Below are positions 45,752 through 53,793 of a stretch of 64,000 nt of DNA, one piece after another. The notes below the pieces were generated by a model, which saw nothing but the letters and a program-made list of their open reading frames with translations, was not told the DNA's origin and did no database searches. Numbering within the stretch: the first letter of the stretch is position 1; each line of letters begins with the position of its first letter. Where the stretch lies: positions 806,001 to 870,000 of the forward strand of contig JADJWD010000002.1 in NCBI GenBank assembly GCA_016716535.1. Reading direction: 5' to 3'. The translations under genes were made by a program, and so were the position numbers. Source of the DNA: Betaproteobacteria bacterium. Its GTDB lineage: Bacteria > Pseudomonadota > Gammaproteobacteria > Burkholderiales > Burkholderiaceae_C.

Positions 45752-45997
45752 CAGGAGCACCTCGGCGGGCGGGGGACGAGACGAGCGGCGAGACGAGCGC
45801 AGAGACCTGCGGCAGGCAGTACGGGGCAGGCCCGATGCCATCCTAGCGGAGCACCCGCGCGCGCGGGGCCGGCGGGCGGCTTGGCCCTCCATAGAATCGG
45901 GCGCCGTTTCGTGAAGCCCGCCGCACCGGCGCGAGGTCCCTCGCGCCGCTGGCCACGAGCGGCTGCCACCCTTTTCCCCCCGACGAGCCCGCGCCCG

Positions 45998-46579
45998 ATG
46001 AGCATCAAGAGCGACAAGTGGATCCGGCGCATGGCCGAGCAGCACGGCATGATCGAGCCGTTCGAACCGGGGCAGGTGCGCACCGCGCCGGACGCGAACG
46101 GGACGATGCGGCGCATCGTCAGCTACGGCACCAGCAGCTACGGCTACGACATCCGCTGCGCGCCGGAATTCAAGGTCTTCACCAACATCCACAGCACCGT
46201 CGTCGACCCGAAGAACTTCGACGAGAAGAGCTTCGTCGACATCGACGCCGACGTGTGCATCATCCCGCCGAACAGCTTCGCGCTGGCGCGCACGGTCGAG
46301 TACTTCCGCATCCCGCGCAACGTGCTGACGATCTGCCTGGGCAAGAGCACCTACGCGCGCTGCGGCATCATCGTCAACGTGACGCCGTTCGAGCCCGAGT
46401 GGGAAGGTTATGTGACGCTCGAGTTCAGCAACACGACGCCGCTGCCGGCCAAGATCTACGCCGGCGAGGGCTGCGCGCAGGTGTTGTTCTTCGAGAGCGA
46501 CGAGGTCTGCGAGACGAGCTACAAGGACCGCGGCGGCAAGTACCAGGGCCAGCGCGGGGTGACGCTGCCCAAGACCTGA
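45998..46579 (+). CDS. dcd: dCTP deaminase
   Basis: A 193-residue trimeric enzyme that deaminates dCTP to dUTP, the main route to dTMP in proteobacteria. Conserved segments are VSYGTSSYGYDIR, FALARTVEYFRIPRNVLTICLGKSTYARCGI and the catalytic Glu in VTLEFSNTTPLPAKIYAGEG. Length equals the E. coli enzyme. It starts at ATG 45998 at the end of a 246-base gap shared with the divergent DUF962 gene; a TAGAAT at 45892-45897 is a possible -10 element. Confidence 0.96.
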   Translation: MSIKSDKWIRRMAEQHGMIEPFEPGQVRTAPDANGTMRRIVSYGTSSYGYDIRCAPEFKVFTNIHSTVVDPKNFDEKSFVDIDADVCIIPPNSFALARTVEYFRIPRNVLTICLGKSTYARCGIIVNVTPFEPEWEGYVTLEFSNTTPLPAKIYAGEGCAQVLFFESDEVCETSYKDRGGKYQGQRGVTLPKT

Positions 46580-46678
46580 AGCAGCGCCCGCACCAGCGGC
46601 ACGACGAGGCGCCCGACGCGCCCGCCGGCACCCTGGCGCGCATCTTGCCGCGCGGCTGCGAGAGCGGGGGTGTTTGCC

Positions 46679-47353
46679 ATGTCCGAAGCCGAGTTCGCCG
46701 CCATGCGCCAGCAGATGGTGGGCGAGATCACGCTGCACACGGTGTTGCAGACCGGCCGCCTGGGCAAGGCGGCGCTCTCGCGGCGCGTGATGGAGGCGAT
46801 GGGCCGCGTGCCGCGGCACGCCTTCGTGCGCGACGATCTGCAGCAACTGGCCTATGCCGACACGCCGCTGCCCAGCGACTGCGGCAAGACGATCTCGCAG
46901 CCGTTCATCGTCGCGCTGATGACCGACCTGCTCGATCTGCAGCCGGGCGAGCGCGTGCTCGAGGTCGGCACCGGCTGGGGCTACCAGTCGGCGGTGCTGG
47001 CCGAACTCGGCGCGCGCGTCTACAGCGTCGAGCTGATCGAGCCGCTGGCGCGCGAGGCGCGCCGGCGCCTGGCCCGCCTGGGCTACGCGATGGTCGAGGT
47101 GCGCATCGGCGACGGCCGCGCCGGCTGGCCCGAGCACGCGCCGTACGACAAGATCATCGTCAGCGCTGCACCCGACTGGGTGCCGGTGCCGCTGCTCGAG
47201 CAGTTGAAGCCGGGCGGGCGCATGGTCATCCCGGCCGGCATGTCCGAGTTGCAGCAGCTGCTGCTGATCGAAAAGGACACGGCCGGGCGCCTGGCCTCCC
47301 GCGCGGTGCTGCCCGTGCGATTCTCGATGCTCGAGGAGCCGGAGTCCGGCTGA
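46679..47353 (+). CDS. pcm: Protein-L-isoaspartate O-methyltransferase family
   Basis: A 224-residue methyltransferase that repairs isoaspartyl residues in aged proteins. The SAM motif is VLEVGTGWGYQSAVLAELGA, with PYDKIIVSAAPDWVPVPLLEQLKPGGRMVIP near the C-terminus and DTPLPSDCGKTISQPFIVALMT for substrate binding. The initiator could be ATG 46679 or GTG 46670 three codons upstream; ATG is preferred. It follows dcd by about 100 bases. Confidence 0.9.
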   Translation: MSEAEFAAMRQQMVGEITLHTVLQTGRLGKAALSRRVMEAMGRVPRHAFVRDDLQQLAYADTPLPSDCGKTISQPFIVALMTDLLDLQPGERVLEVGTGWGYQSAVLAELGARVYSVELIEPLAREARRRLARLGYAMVEVRIGDGRAGWPEHAPYDKIIVSAAPDWVPVPLLEQLKPGGRMVIPAGMSELQQLLLIEKDTAGRLASRAVLPVRFSMLEEPESG

Positions 47354-47370
47354 CAGTCACTTAGCGCAGA

Positions 47371-47393
47371 AAGTTCGAGCGTTACTCGAACTT
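47371..47393 (-). terminator. Hairpin terminator with the stop codon in its loop
   Basis: On the minus strand AAGTTCGAG pairs with CTCGAACTT, nine perfect pairs, over a TAACG loop, followed by TCTGC. The loop contains the TAA stop of the DUF481 gene, so the stem is built from its last codons. It could also stop the opposing pcm transcript. Confidence 0.6.
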
Positions 47394-48191
47394 GACGTTG
47401 AGCCCGGTCGTGAACAGCGTGTCGGTGCGCTTCAGTCCGGCGCTCGGCTCGGTGGTGTACTTGACGCTCAGGCCGGTGGTGATGTTCAGCCGCTCGGAGG
47501 CGGCCACCGAGACGCCGGCGTCCCACTGCGCGCGGTACTCGCCCTCGTTGACGAGGTTCGGGTAGAGCACGAAGCGCTGCCGCAGCGTCGTGCTCTGGCC
47601 GGCCTTGTGCACCGATTCCTCGCCGAGCAGCGCCGTCGTGTAGCGGTAGCGGCTGCGATCGCTGCCCTCGACGAGCCGCGGCACCTGGTAGCGCTCGGCG
47701 ATGAAGCCGGCGCCGCCGAAGACCTCGAACTTCAGCTCGTCGGTGTTGGAGAACTTCCAGCCGACGCCGGCGCCCAGCGTCACGCGCGAGCTGAGCTGCG
47801 CGAGGTCGTCGCGCTCGCCCTCGAGCAGGCCGAAGACGTACGCGCGCGGGCTCAGGTTCCAGTCGTGCTTGGTGCCGGCGCGCATCGCGTCGGCCGTCTT
47901 CTGGCCCTGGCTGCGGCCGTACAGCGCGGTGGCGTAGACCGAGGTCTTGTCCTCGGGCGTCGCGACGACGGCGTCGGCCGTCACCGACAGGCTCGTCGAT
48001 TCGGAGTTGCCGCCGCTGGCGGTGAAGGCCGCGCCGACGGCCGAGCGCCAGCGGCCGTCGTCCTTGACGGTCGCCTGGGCGTGCGCATGGGTCGTGGCGG
48101 CCAAGCCTGCGGCGGCCAGCCCAGCGGCGGCCAGCGCGCGAAGCGGCAGCGCGTGCGGCCAGTCGCCAAGGCGCGGGGAAGAACAAGTCAT
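47382..48191 (-). CDS. DUF481 outer-membrane protein (YdiY-like)
   Basis: A 269-residue exported protein with signal peptide residues about 18-38 (LAAAGLAAAGLAATTHAHAQ). The rest is alternating polar/hydrophobic beta strands, with TASGGNSESTSLSVTADAVV, SPRAYVFGLLEGERDDLAQLSSR-type hairpins and a C-terminal aromatic-type residue (NVKFE). This is the DUF481 barrel fold; E. coli YdiY is described as salt-induced. The gene ends within a hairpin. No neighbour points to a function. Confidence 0.88.
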   Translation of the reverse strand: MTCSSPRLGDWPHALPLRALAAAGLAAAGLAATTHAHAQATVKDDGRWRSAVGAAFTASGGNSESTSLSVTADAVVATPEDKTSVYATALYGRSQGQKTADAMRAGTKHDWNLSPRAYVFGLLEGERDDLAQLSSRVTLGAGVGWKFSNTDELKFEVFGGAGFIAERYQVPRLVEGSDRSRYRYTTALLGEESVHKAGQSTTLRQRFVLYPNLVNEGEYRAQWDAGVSVAASERLNITTGLSVKYTTEPSAGLKRTDTLFTTGLNVKFE

Positions 48192-48406
48192 CGGCGGTGC
48201 TCCAAAGGGGTCTCCTGGGAATCAATCGTGCCGGCATCGGTTCGGCGAACCAAGGGTAAACCATGGCCGCGGGCGGGCCGGGCCGTGAAGGGCCGGAAGG
48301 TCCGCGGCAAAGCGCGGCGGACCGCCGCCCGACCAACGTTCTGGCTGGCCGCCGGCCGCCCGGCGAGAATCGTCGCGCCAGCACAAACGAATCCAGGAGA
48401 GAGACG

Positions 48407-49318
48407 ATGAAGTGGGAAGGCCACGAGCAAAGTCGCAACGTCGAAGACCGGCGCAGCGGGGGTGGCGGCGGCGGCGGCTTCGGCGTGCCGCGCATCGGCG
48501 GGCGCGGCATCGGGCTCGGCACGATCGTCATCGCGCTGCTGGCCGGCTGGATCTTCGGCATCAACCCGCTGACGGTGCTCGGCCTGCTGTCCGGCGGCGG
48601 GCCGGCCGAGGTGGTGCAGGCGCCGCAGCGCACGCCGTCCGGCCAGCCAGGGCAGCCGGGCCAGCCCGGCGCGGCGCCGAAGGACCCCGCCGCGCAGTTC
48701 GTCTCCACCGTGCTGCGTGACACCGAAGTCGTCTGGGGCCAGATGTTCAAGGCCAGCGGCGCGGCCTATCAGGAGCCGACGCTCGTGCTCTTCCGCGGCG
48801 CCACGCGCAGCGCCTGCGGCGTCGGCGAATCGGCGATGGGGCCGTTCTACTGCCCGGGCGACGGCAAGGTCTACCTCGACCTGAACTTCTTCGACACGCT
48901 GGCACGGCGCATGGGCGCGCCGGGCGACTTCGCGCAGGCCTACGTCGTCGCGCACGAGGTCGGCCATCACGTGCAGAACCTGATGGGCGTCACCGGCAAG
49001 GTCGATGCGATGCGCGGGCGTGTCTCGCAAACGCAGATGAACCAGCTCTCGGTGCGCGTCGAACTGCAGGCCGACTGCCTGGCCGGCGTCTGGGCGCACC
49101 ACAGCCAGAAGGGCAAGAACTGGCTCGACGCCGGCGATCTGCAGGAGGCGATGAACGCCGCGGCGCAGATCGGCGACGACACGCTGCAGCGCAAGGGCCA
49201 GGGCACCGTCGTGCCCGAGAGCTTCACGCACGGCAGCGCCGAGCAGCGGATGACGTGGTTCAAGCGCGGGCTCGAGTCGGGCAGCGTGAAGCAGTGCGAC
49301 ACGTTCAGCGCGCGTTGA
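48407..49318 (+). CDS. Neutral zinc metallopeptidase, YpfJ-like
   Basis: A 303-residue protein with an N-terminal Gly-rich cytoplasmic tail, one transmembrane helix (GTIVIALLAGWIFGINPLTVLGLL) and a catalytic domain outside. The zinc-binding motif is VVAHEVGHHVQN, and ELQADCLAGVWAHH supplies the third ligand. It resembles E. coli YpfJ in architecture. An AGGAGAGAG ribosome site lies just before ATG 48407. A Gly-Gln-Pro repeat forms the linker after the helix. Substrates are not known. Confidence 0.92.
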   Translation: MKWEGHEQSRNVEDRRSGGGGGGGFGVPRIGGRGIGLGTIVIALLAGWIFGINPLTVLGLLSGGGPAEVVQAPQRTPSGQPGQPGQPGAAPKDPAAQFVSTVLRDTEVVWGQMFKASGAAYQEPTLVLFRGATRSACGVGESAMGPFYCPGDGKVYLDLNFFDTLARRMGAPGDFAQAYVVAHEVGHHVQNLMGVTGKVDAMRGRVSQTQMNQLSVRVELQADCLAGVWAHHSQKGKNWLDAGDLQEAMNAAAQIGDDTLQRKGQGTVVPESFTHGSAEQRMTWFKRGLESGSVKQCDTFSAR

Positions 49319-49331
49319 TGGGGGCGCCGAA

Positions 49332-50309
49332 GTGACGACGACCTTCGAGCTGCTGCCGCGCGACCTCGAGCCCTACCGCGCCGGCAACGTCGGCATCCCG
49401 TACGTGCACCGCTTCGACTCCGGCCGGCCGGGGCCGCACGTGCTGGTCAACGCGCTGACACACGGCAACGAGTTCTGCGGCATGGTCGCCGCGACGCACC
49501 TGCTCGACAGCGGCGTGCGCCCGCGCATCGGCACGCTGACGGTGAGCTTCGCCCACGTCGAGGCCTACGAGAGCTTCGACCCCGAGCGGCCCTTCGACAG
49601 CCGCCAGCTCGTGCACAACCTGAACCGCATCTGGTCGGCGGCCTGGCTCGAAGGCAACGACGACAGCCCCGAACTGCGCCGCGCGCGCGAGCTGCGCCCG
49701 TTGGTCGCCGCCGCCGACCACATCCTCGACCTGCACTCGACGAGCAGCGACGTGCAGCCGTTCTGGGTCTACCCGCACTTCGAGCGCAACGGCCGCGCTG
49801 CCATGGCCATCGGCCTGCCGCGTGTGCACCTGGTGATGCCTGCGGGCCTGGGCTCCGGCACGCCGGTCATTCAGCACGGCCGGCACGGCGAGGACGACCA
49901 CCACGGCGTCGCGCTCGTCGCCGAATGCGGCCAGCACTTCAAGCGTGCCAGCGGCGAACTGGCCAAGCGGGTGGCGTGGCGATTCCTCGCGCACTTCGGG
50001 CTCGTCGAGGGCGACGAGGCCGGGGCGCCGGAGGATGCCCGTGAGGGCGATGATGCGGGCGACGCCGGCCAAGCGACTGCTTCACCGCCTCGCCGCTACG
50101 CGCTGCTGCGCACACACGTCATCAAGAACGAGTCGTTCGCGTTCACGCGGCCGCTCGTCGGCTTCGAGACCTTCGCCGAAGGCGACCTCATCGCCACCGA
50201 CGGCGCCGAGGAGATCCGCGCGCCGTGCGACGACTGCACGGTGATGATGCCGGCGCGCCGCGCCATCGTCGGCCGCGAAGGGGTCTACCTGACGCGGCCG
50301 CTGCCGTGA
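49332..50309 (+). CDS. Succinylglutamate desuccinylase/aspartoacylase family (M14-type) protein
   Basis: A 325-residue zinc hydrolase. It starts with GTG at 49332, 14 bases after the metallopeptidase stop. The metal-binding motifs HGNEFCG and LDLHSTSSD are present, and a C-terminal beta domain (FETFAEGDLIATDGAEEIRAPCDDCTVMMP) matches AstE/AspA proteins. It removes acyl groups from amino acids or related compounds; the exact substrate is unclear. The insert around residues 220-245 is Asp/Glu/Ala-rich. Confidence 0.85.
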   Translation: MTTTFELLPRDLEPYRAGNVGIPYVHRFDSGRPGPHVLVNALTHGNEFCGMVAATHLLDSGVRPRIGTLTVSFAHVEAYESFDPERPFDSRQLVHNLNRIWSAAWLEGNDDSPELRRARELRPLVAAADHILDLHSTSSDVQPFWVYPHFERNGRAAMAIGLPRVHLVMPAGLGSGTPVIQHGRHGEDDHHGVALVAECGQHFKRASGELAKRVAWRFLAHFGLVEGDEAGAPEDAREGDDAGDAGQATASPPRRYALLRTHVIKNESFAFTRPLVGFETFAEGDLIATDGAEEIRAPCDDCTVMMPARRAIVGREGVYLTRPLP

Positions 50310-50457
50310 CGCCCGGGCCGCGCGGCCTGCACGGCCTGCACGGCTCGCCTGCGCCGAGCCCCCGCGTGTGCGGGGGCCTGGCGGCACCGGCGCCGGGCCG
50401 CTGCAGCGCGCCGCGCCGGCCCTGCATCGGAAGGGCGCTCGGTGAGGGTCGGCCTGC

Positions 50458-53400
50458 ATGGCAGCGGACGGCGTGCTCGTCGAAAATGGTCCGACAAGAG
50501 GCGCGGCCGAAGCCGCCGCGACCGATCGCCCGATGCCCCCGACCCGAGAGCCCCTCCAGCCCGACACCCCACCGCCGCCGCCTGCTGCCGAACCGCGCCG
50601 CCACCTGACGATCCTCTTCACCGACCTGTCCGATTCGACGCGGCTGTCGGGCGCGATGGAGATCGAGGTCTACGCCGAGTTGACGCACGACATCCGGCAG
50701 GCGTTCAGCGCCATCGTTCGTGCCTACGGCGGCACGGTCAACCAGTTCCAGGGCGACGGGCTGCAGGCGATCTTCGGCTGGCCGCACAGCACCGAGCACG
50801 ACGGCGTGCGTGCCGCCGAAGCCGCGCTGGCGATGCACGAGCGCGTGCGTGCATTGCGCCAGCGCTACGCGGCTGATGGCGCCGGCGCCCTGAGCGTGCA
50901 CTCGGGCATCCATGCCGGCCTGGCGCTCGCGCACGCCGCCGCCGAGCCCGAAGCCGGCGCGCGCATCGAACTGTTCGGCCCGGTGCCCGGCATCGCCAAG
51001 CACCTGAGCGACATCGCCGAGGCCGACGAGGTGCTGGTCAGCGAAGAGACGCTCGGCCCCGGCAGCCAGTTCTTCCAGGCGAGCGAGCCGCTGCTCGTGC
51101 ACGTGAAGGGCAGCGCGCAGCCGCTGGCGGTGCGGCGGCTCGTTGCGCGTACGGCGCTGCGCACGCGCTTCGAGGCGCACACGCGGCGCGGCCTCGTGCC
51201 CCTGGCCGGCCGCGAGGCCGAAGCGGCGCGCATCGAAGCGGCACTCGACGAGACCGCGCGCGAACGCCGGGTGCAAGTGCTCGTGCTCGCCGGCCCGCCG
51301 GGGGTCGGCAAGACGCGCCTGGCCGAAGAGATGCTGCAGCGCGCCGCGGCGCTCGGCTTCACGGCGCTGGGCGGCTGGTGCGACGAAGAACTGAGCGCGC
51401 AGCCGCTGCAGCCGGTGGCGCAGATGCTGCGCGCGCAGTTCGCGTTGCAGCCGGGCCAGAGCGCCGCGGCGGCGCAGGCGGTCGATGACGCGCTGGCCGC
51501 GCTCGACCCGGCGCTGGCGGCGCACCGCGGCGAGCTGCTGCGCTTGTTGTCGATCGCCGTGCCGGGCGGTGGCGCGGCAAAGGTCGCCGCGGCCTCGGCC
51601 GATCGCGCCGCATCGTCGTCGGTGCCATCGCCTTCTCCGTCGCCCGCCCCCGCCGGCACCGGCCAGAAGGTGGCCGCCGCCGGCCAGCAGCGCTCGGGCC
51701 CGCAGAAAACGCTGATCGCGGTGCGCGATGTCTTCGCGGCGCTGGCGCGGCGGCAGCCGCTCGTGCTGTTCATCGACGACTGGCAGTGGGCCGACGATGC
51801 GACGCGCCAGGTGGTCGACGTGCTGGTGGGCCTGCCGGGCGGCGCGCCGCTGCTGCTGCTGCTCACGCAGCGCGGCCCGTGGCTGGCCGACCTGCAGCCG
51901 GCGGCCGCCGCGGCCGAGGCGATCACGCTCGAGCCGTTGGCCGACGCCGAGGCCGACCGCACGATCGCCCGCCTCTTGCCCGCCGCCGACCCCTTCCTCG
52001 CCGCCGACATCCGCCGCTTCTCGGGCGGCAACCCGCTGTTCATCGAGGAGCTGTGCCACTTCGTGCGCGCCGCGGGTGCGAGTGCGCTCGCCGAGCCGGT
52101 GCAGCGCGGCTCGGCCTGGCTCGAGACGCTGATCGACGCACGCGTCGCGCGCCTTGCGCCCGCGCAGCGCGAGGTGCTCGAAGCCGCTGCGGTCATCGGC
52201 AACGTCGTGCCGGGCGCGCTGCTCGCGCGCCTCACCGGGCGCGAGGCGGGTGATGTGGTGCTGCGGTCGCTCGCCGAGCAGGACCTCGTCTATCCCGGTG
52301 GCGACGGTGCGAGCCCCGGTGCCGCGCTGCGCTTCAAGCACGGCATCACGCGGCACGTCGTCTATTCGACGATCGGTCTCGCACGCAAGCGCGCGCTGCA
52401 CCGGCGTGTCGCGGAGCTGATCGCCGACCCCGCGGGCCCCGGCGCCGACGGCACCGGCCGCATCGATGGCAGCGCCGACGCGAGCGAGGCGCTCGCCTAC
52501 CACTGGGCCGGTGCCGGCCATCACGAAACCGCCGCGCGCCACGCCGAAGCCGCCGGCGACAAGGCGATGGCCGCCTCGGCGCTGGACCGCGCGCGCGCGC
52601 AGTTCACGGCCGCCGTCGAGATGCTCGACCGGCTGCCGTCGACGACCGAGCGCTACCAGACGTGGCGCTCGATCGTGCGGCGCCTCGGCCTCGTCGCGGT
52701 GTTCGACCCGACACCGGCGGACCTCGCGGTCTTCGCGCGTGCCGTCGTGCGCGCGCGCGAGCACGACGATGCGGCCGGGCTCGCCTACGCCGAGTACTGG
52801 CTCGCCTACGTCACCTACTCGCTCGGCGACGCGCGCGCCGCGGTGGCAAGCGCCGAGCGCGCGCTGCGTGCCGCCGTCGAGGCGCAGGCGCCGGCGCCGC
52901 TCGTCATCCAGATGCAACTGCTGCACGGCCAGGCGCTCGCTGCGGCAAGCGCGTACCCGCAGGCGCTGGCGCGGCTGGGTGAAGCGCTGCCGCCGTTGCG
53001 CGCGTTGCAGGGCAGCGGGCCGCCGGGGCCCGGGCTCGCGTTCTCGCTCGCCTGCCAGGCCTCGGTGCTGGGCGACGTGGGCGAGTTCGGCGCCGCGCTC
53101 GCCTGCTTCGACGAGGCGCTCGCCGCCGTGCCGGCGCGCGGGCACGAGGTCGAGGGCTCGGTGCTGTGCTGGCGCAGCGCCGTGCGGCTGTGGCAGGGCC
53201 ACTGTCGCGAGGCGCTGGACGACGCGCTCGCGGCGCGCCGCGTCGCCGAGCGCGTGAAGAGCCTGTACCTGATGGGCATGAGCCGCGCGCTCGCCGCCTA
53301 TGCGCAGTGGCGTGCCCAGGCGCCGGCGCGCTCGTCACCCGAAGCCGACGACGACGCGCGGCGCGATGCGGCGCGCGAACTCGCCGCTGCGTTGGCGTGG

Positions 53401-53793
53401 CTCGACGCGCGCGGCAAGAACCTGTTCGGCTCGCTGATCCACGGGTGGCTGGCGGAGGTGCTGGCGAGTGAAGTGGTCGGCGCGCAGGGCGCCCCTGGTG
53501 CGGCGACTCCGGTGCCGCCGCAGGTGCGAACCGGCGTGCGCGCCGGTGTGCGCGCCCAGGCCGCGCGGGCCTTGAGGCGCGCGCGCAAGTCCGACTGGCT
53601 CGGCGCCGCGATGGCGATGCGCGCCGCCGCGCGCCTGGCCGCGGCCGAGGGTGACACGTCGCGCGCACTGCGCCACCTGGCCCGCGCCGACGCCGCCGCG
53701 CGTGTGCGCGGCGCGCCGCATGAGGTGGCGCTGAACGAGCGCGCGCGGGCGGAGCTGGCTACAACCGCCCCATCCGCAGCGACACCGGCGTAA
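50458..53793 (+). CDS. Class III cyclase domain fused to AAA+ ATPase and TPR region
   Basis: A 1111-residue soluble regulator. Residues about 45-200 form a class III nucleotide cyclase homology domain with metal Asp56 and Asp100 (LFTDLSDST and FQGDG). Residues about 245-560 are an AAA+ domain with Walker A GPPGVGKT (279-286) and Walker B LVLFIDDWQW. The rest is helical repeats typical of such proteins. The catalytic Asn and Arg that stabilise the cyclase transition state appear as Gly178 and His182, so cyclase activity is uncertain. It runs tail-to-tail into the peroxidase-P450 gene, overlapping by 35 bases. Confidence 0.9.
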   Translation: MAADGVLVENGPTRGAAEAAATDRPMPPTREPLQPDTPPPPPAAEPRRHLTILFTDLSDSTRLSGAMEIEVYAELTHDIRQAFSAIVRAYGGTVNQFQGDGLQAIFGWPHSTEHDGVRAAEAALAMHERVRALRQRYAADGAGALSVHSGIHAGLALAHAAAEPEAGARIELFGPVPGIAKHLSDIAEADEVLVSEETLGPGSQFFQASEPLLVHVKGSAQPLAVRRLVARTALRTRFEAHTRRGLVPLAGREAEAARIEAALDETARERRVQVLVLAGPPGVGKTRLAEEMLQRAAALGFTALGGWCDEELSAQPLQPVAQMLRAQFALQPGQSAAAAQAVDDALAALDPALAAHRGELLRLLSIAVPGGGAAKVAAASADRAASSSVPSPSPSPAPAGTGQKVAAAGQQRSGPQKTLIAVRDVFAALARRQPLVLFIDDWQWADDATRQVVDVLVGLPGGAPLLLLLTQRGPWLADLQPAAAAAEAITLEPLADAEADRTIARLLPAADPFLAADIRRFSGGNPLFIEELCHFVRAAGASALAEPVQRGSAWLETLIDARVARLAPAQREVLEAAAVIGNVVPGALLARLTGREAGDVVLRSLAEQDLVYPGGDGASPGAALRFKHGITRHVVYSTIGLARKRALHRRVAELIADPAGPGADGTGRIDGSADASEALAYHWAGAGHHETAARHAEAAGDKAMAASALDRARAQFTAAVEMLDRLPSTTERYQTWRSIVRRLGLVAVFDPTPADLAVFARAVVRAREHDDAAGLAYAEYWLAYVTYSLGDARAAVASAERALRAAVEAQAPAPLVIQMQLLHGQALAAASAYPQALARLGEALPPLRALQGSGPPGPGLAFSLACQASVLGDVGEFGAALACFDEALAAVPARGHEVEGSVLCWRSAVRLWQGHCREALDDALAARRVAERVKSLYLMGMSRALAAYAQWRAQAPARSSPEADDDARRDAARELAAALAWLDARGKNLFGSLIHGWLAEVLASEVVGAQGAPGAATPVPPQVRTGVRAGVRAQAARALRRARKSDWLGAAMAMRAAARLAAAEGDTSRALRHLARADAAARVRGAPHEVALNERARAELATTAPSAATPA

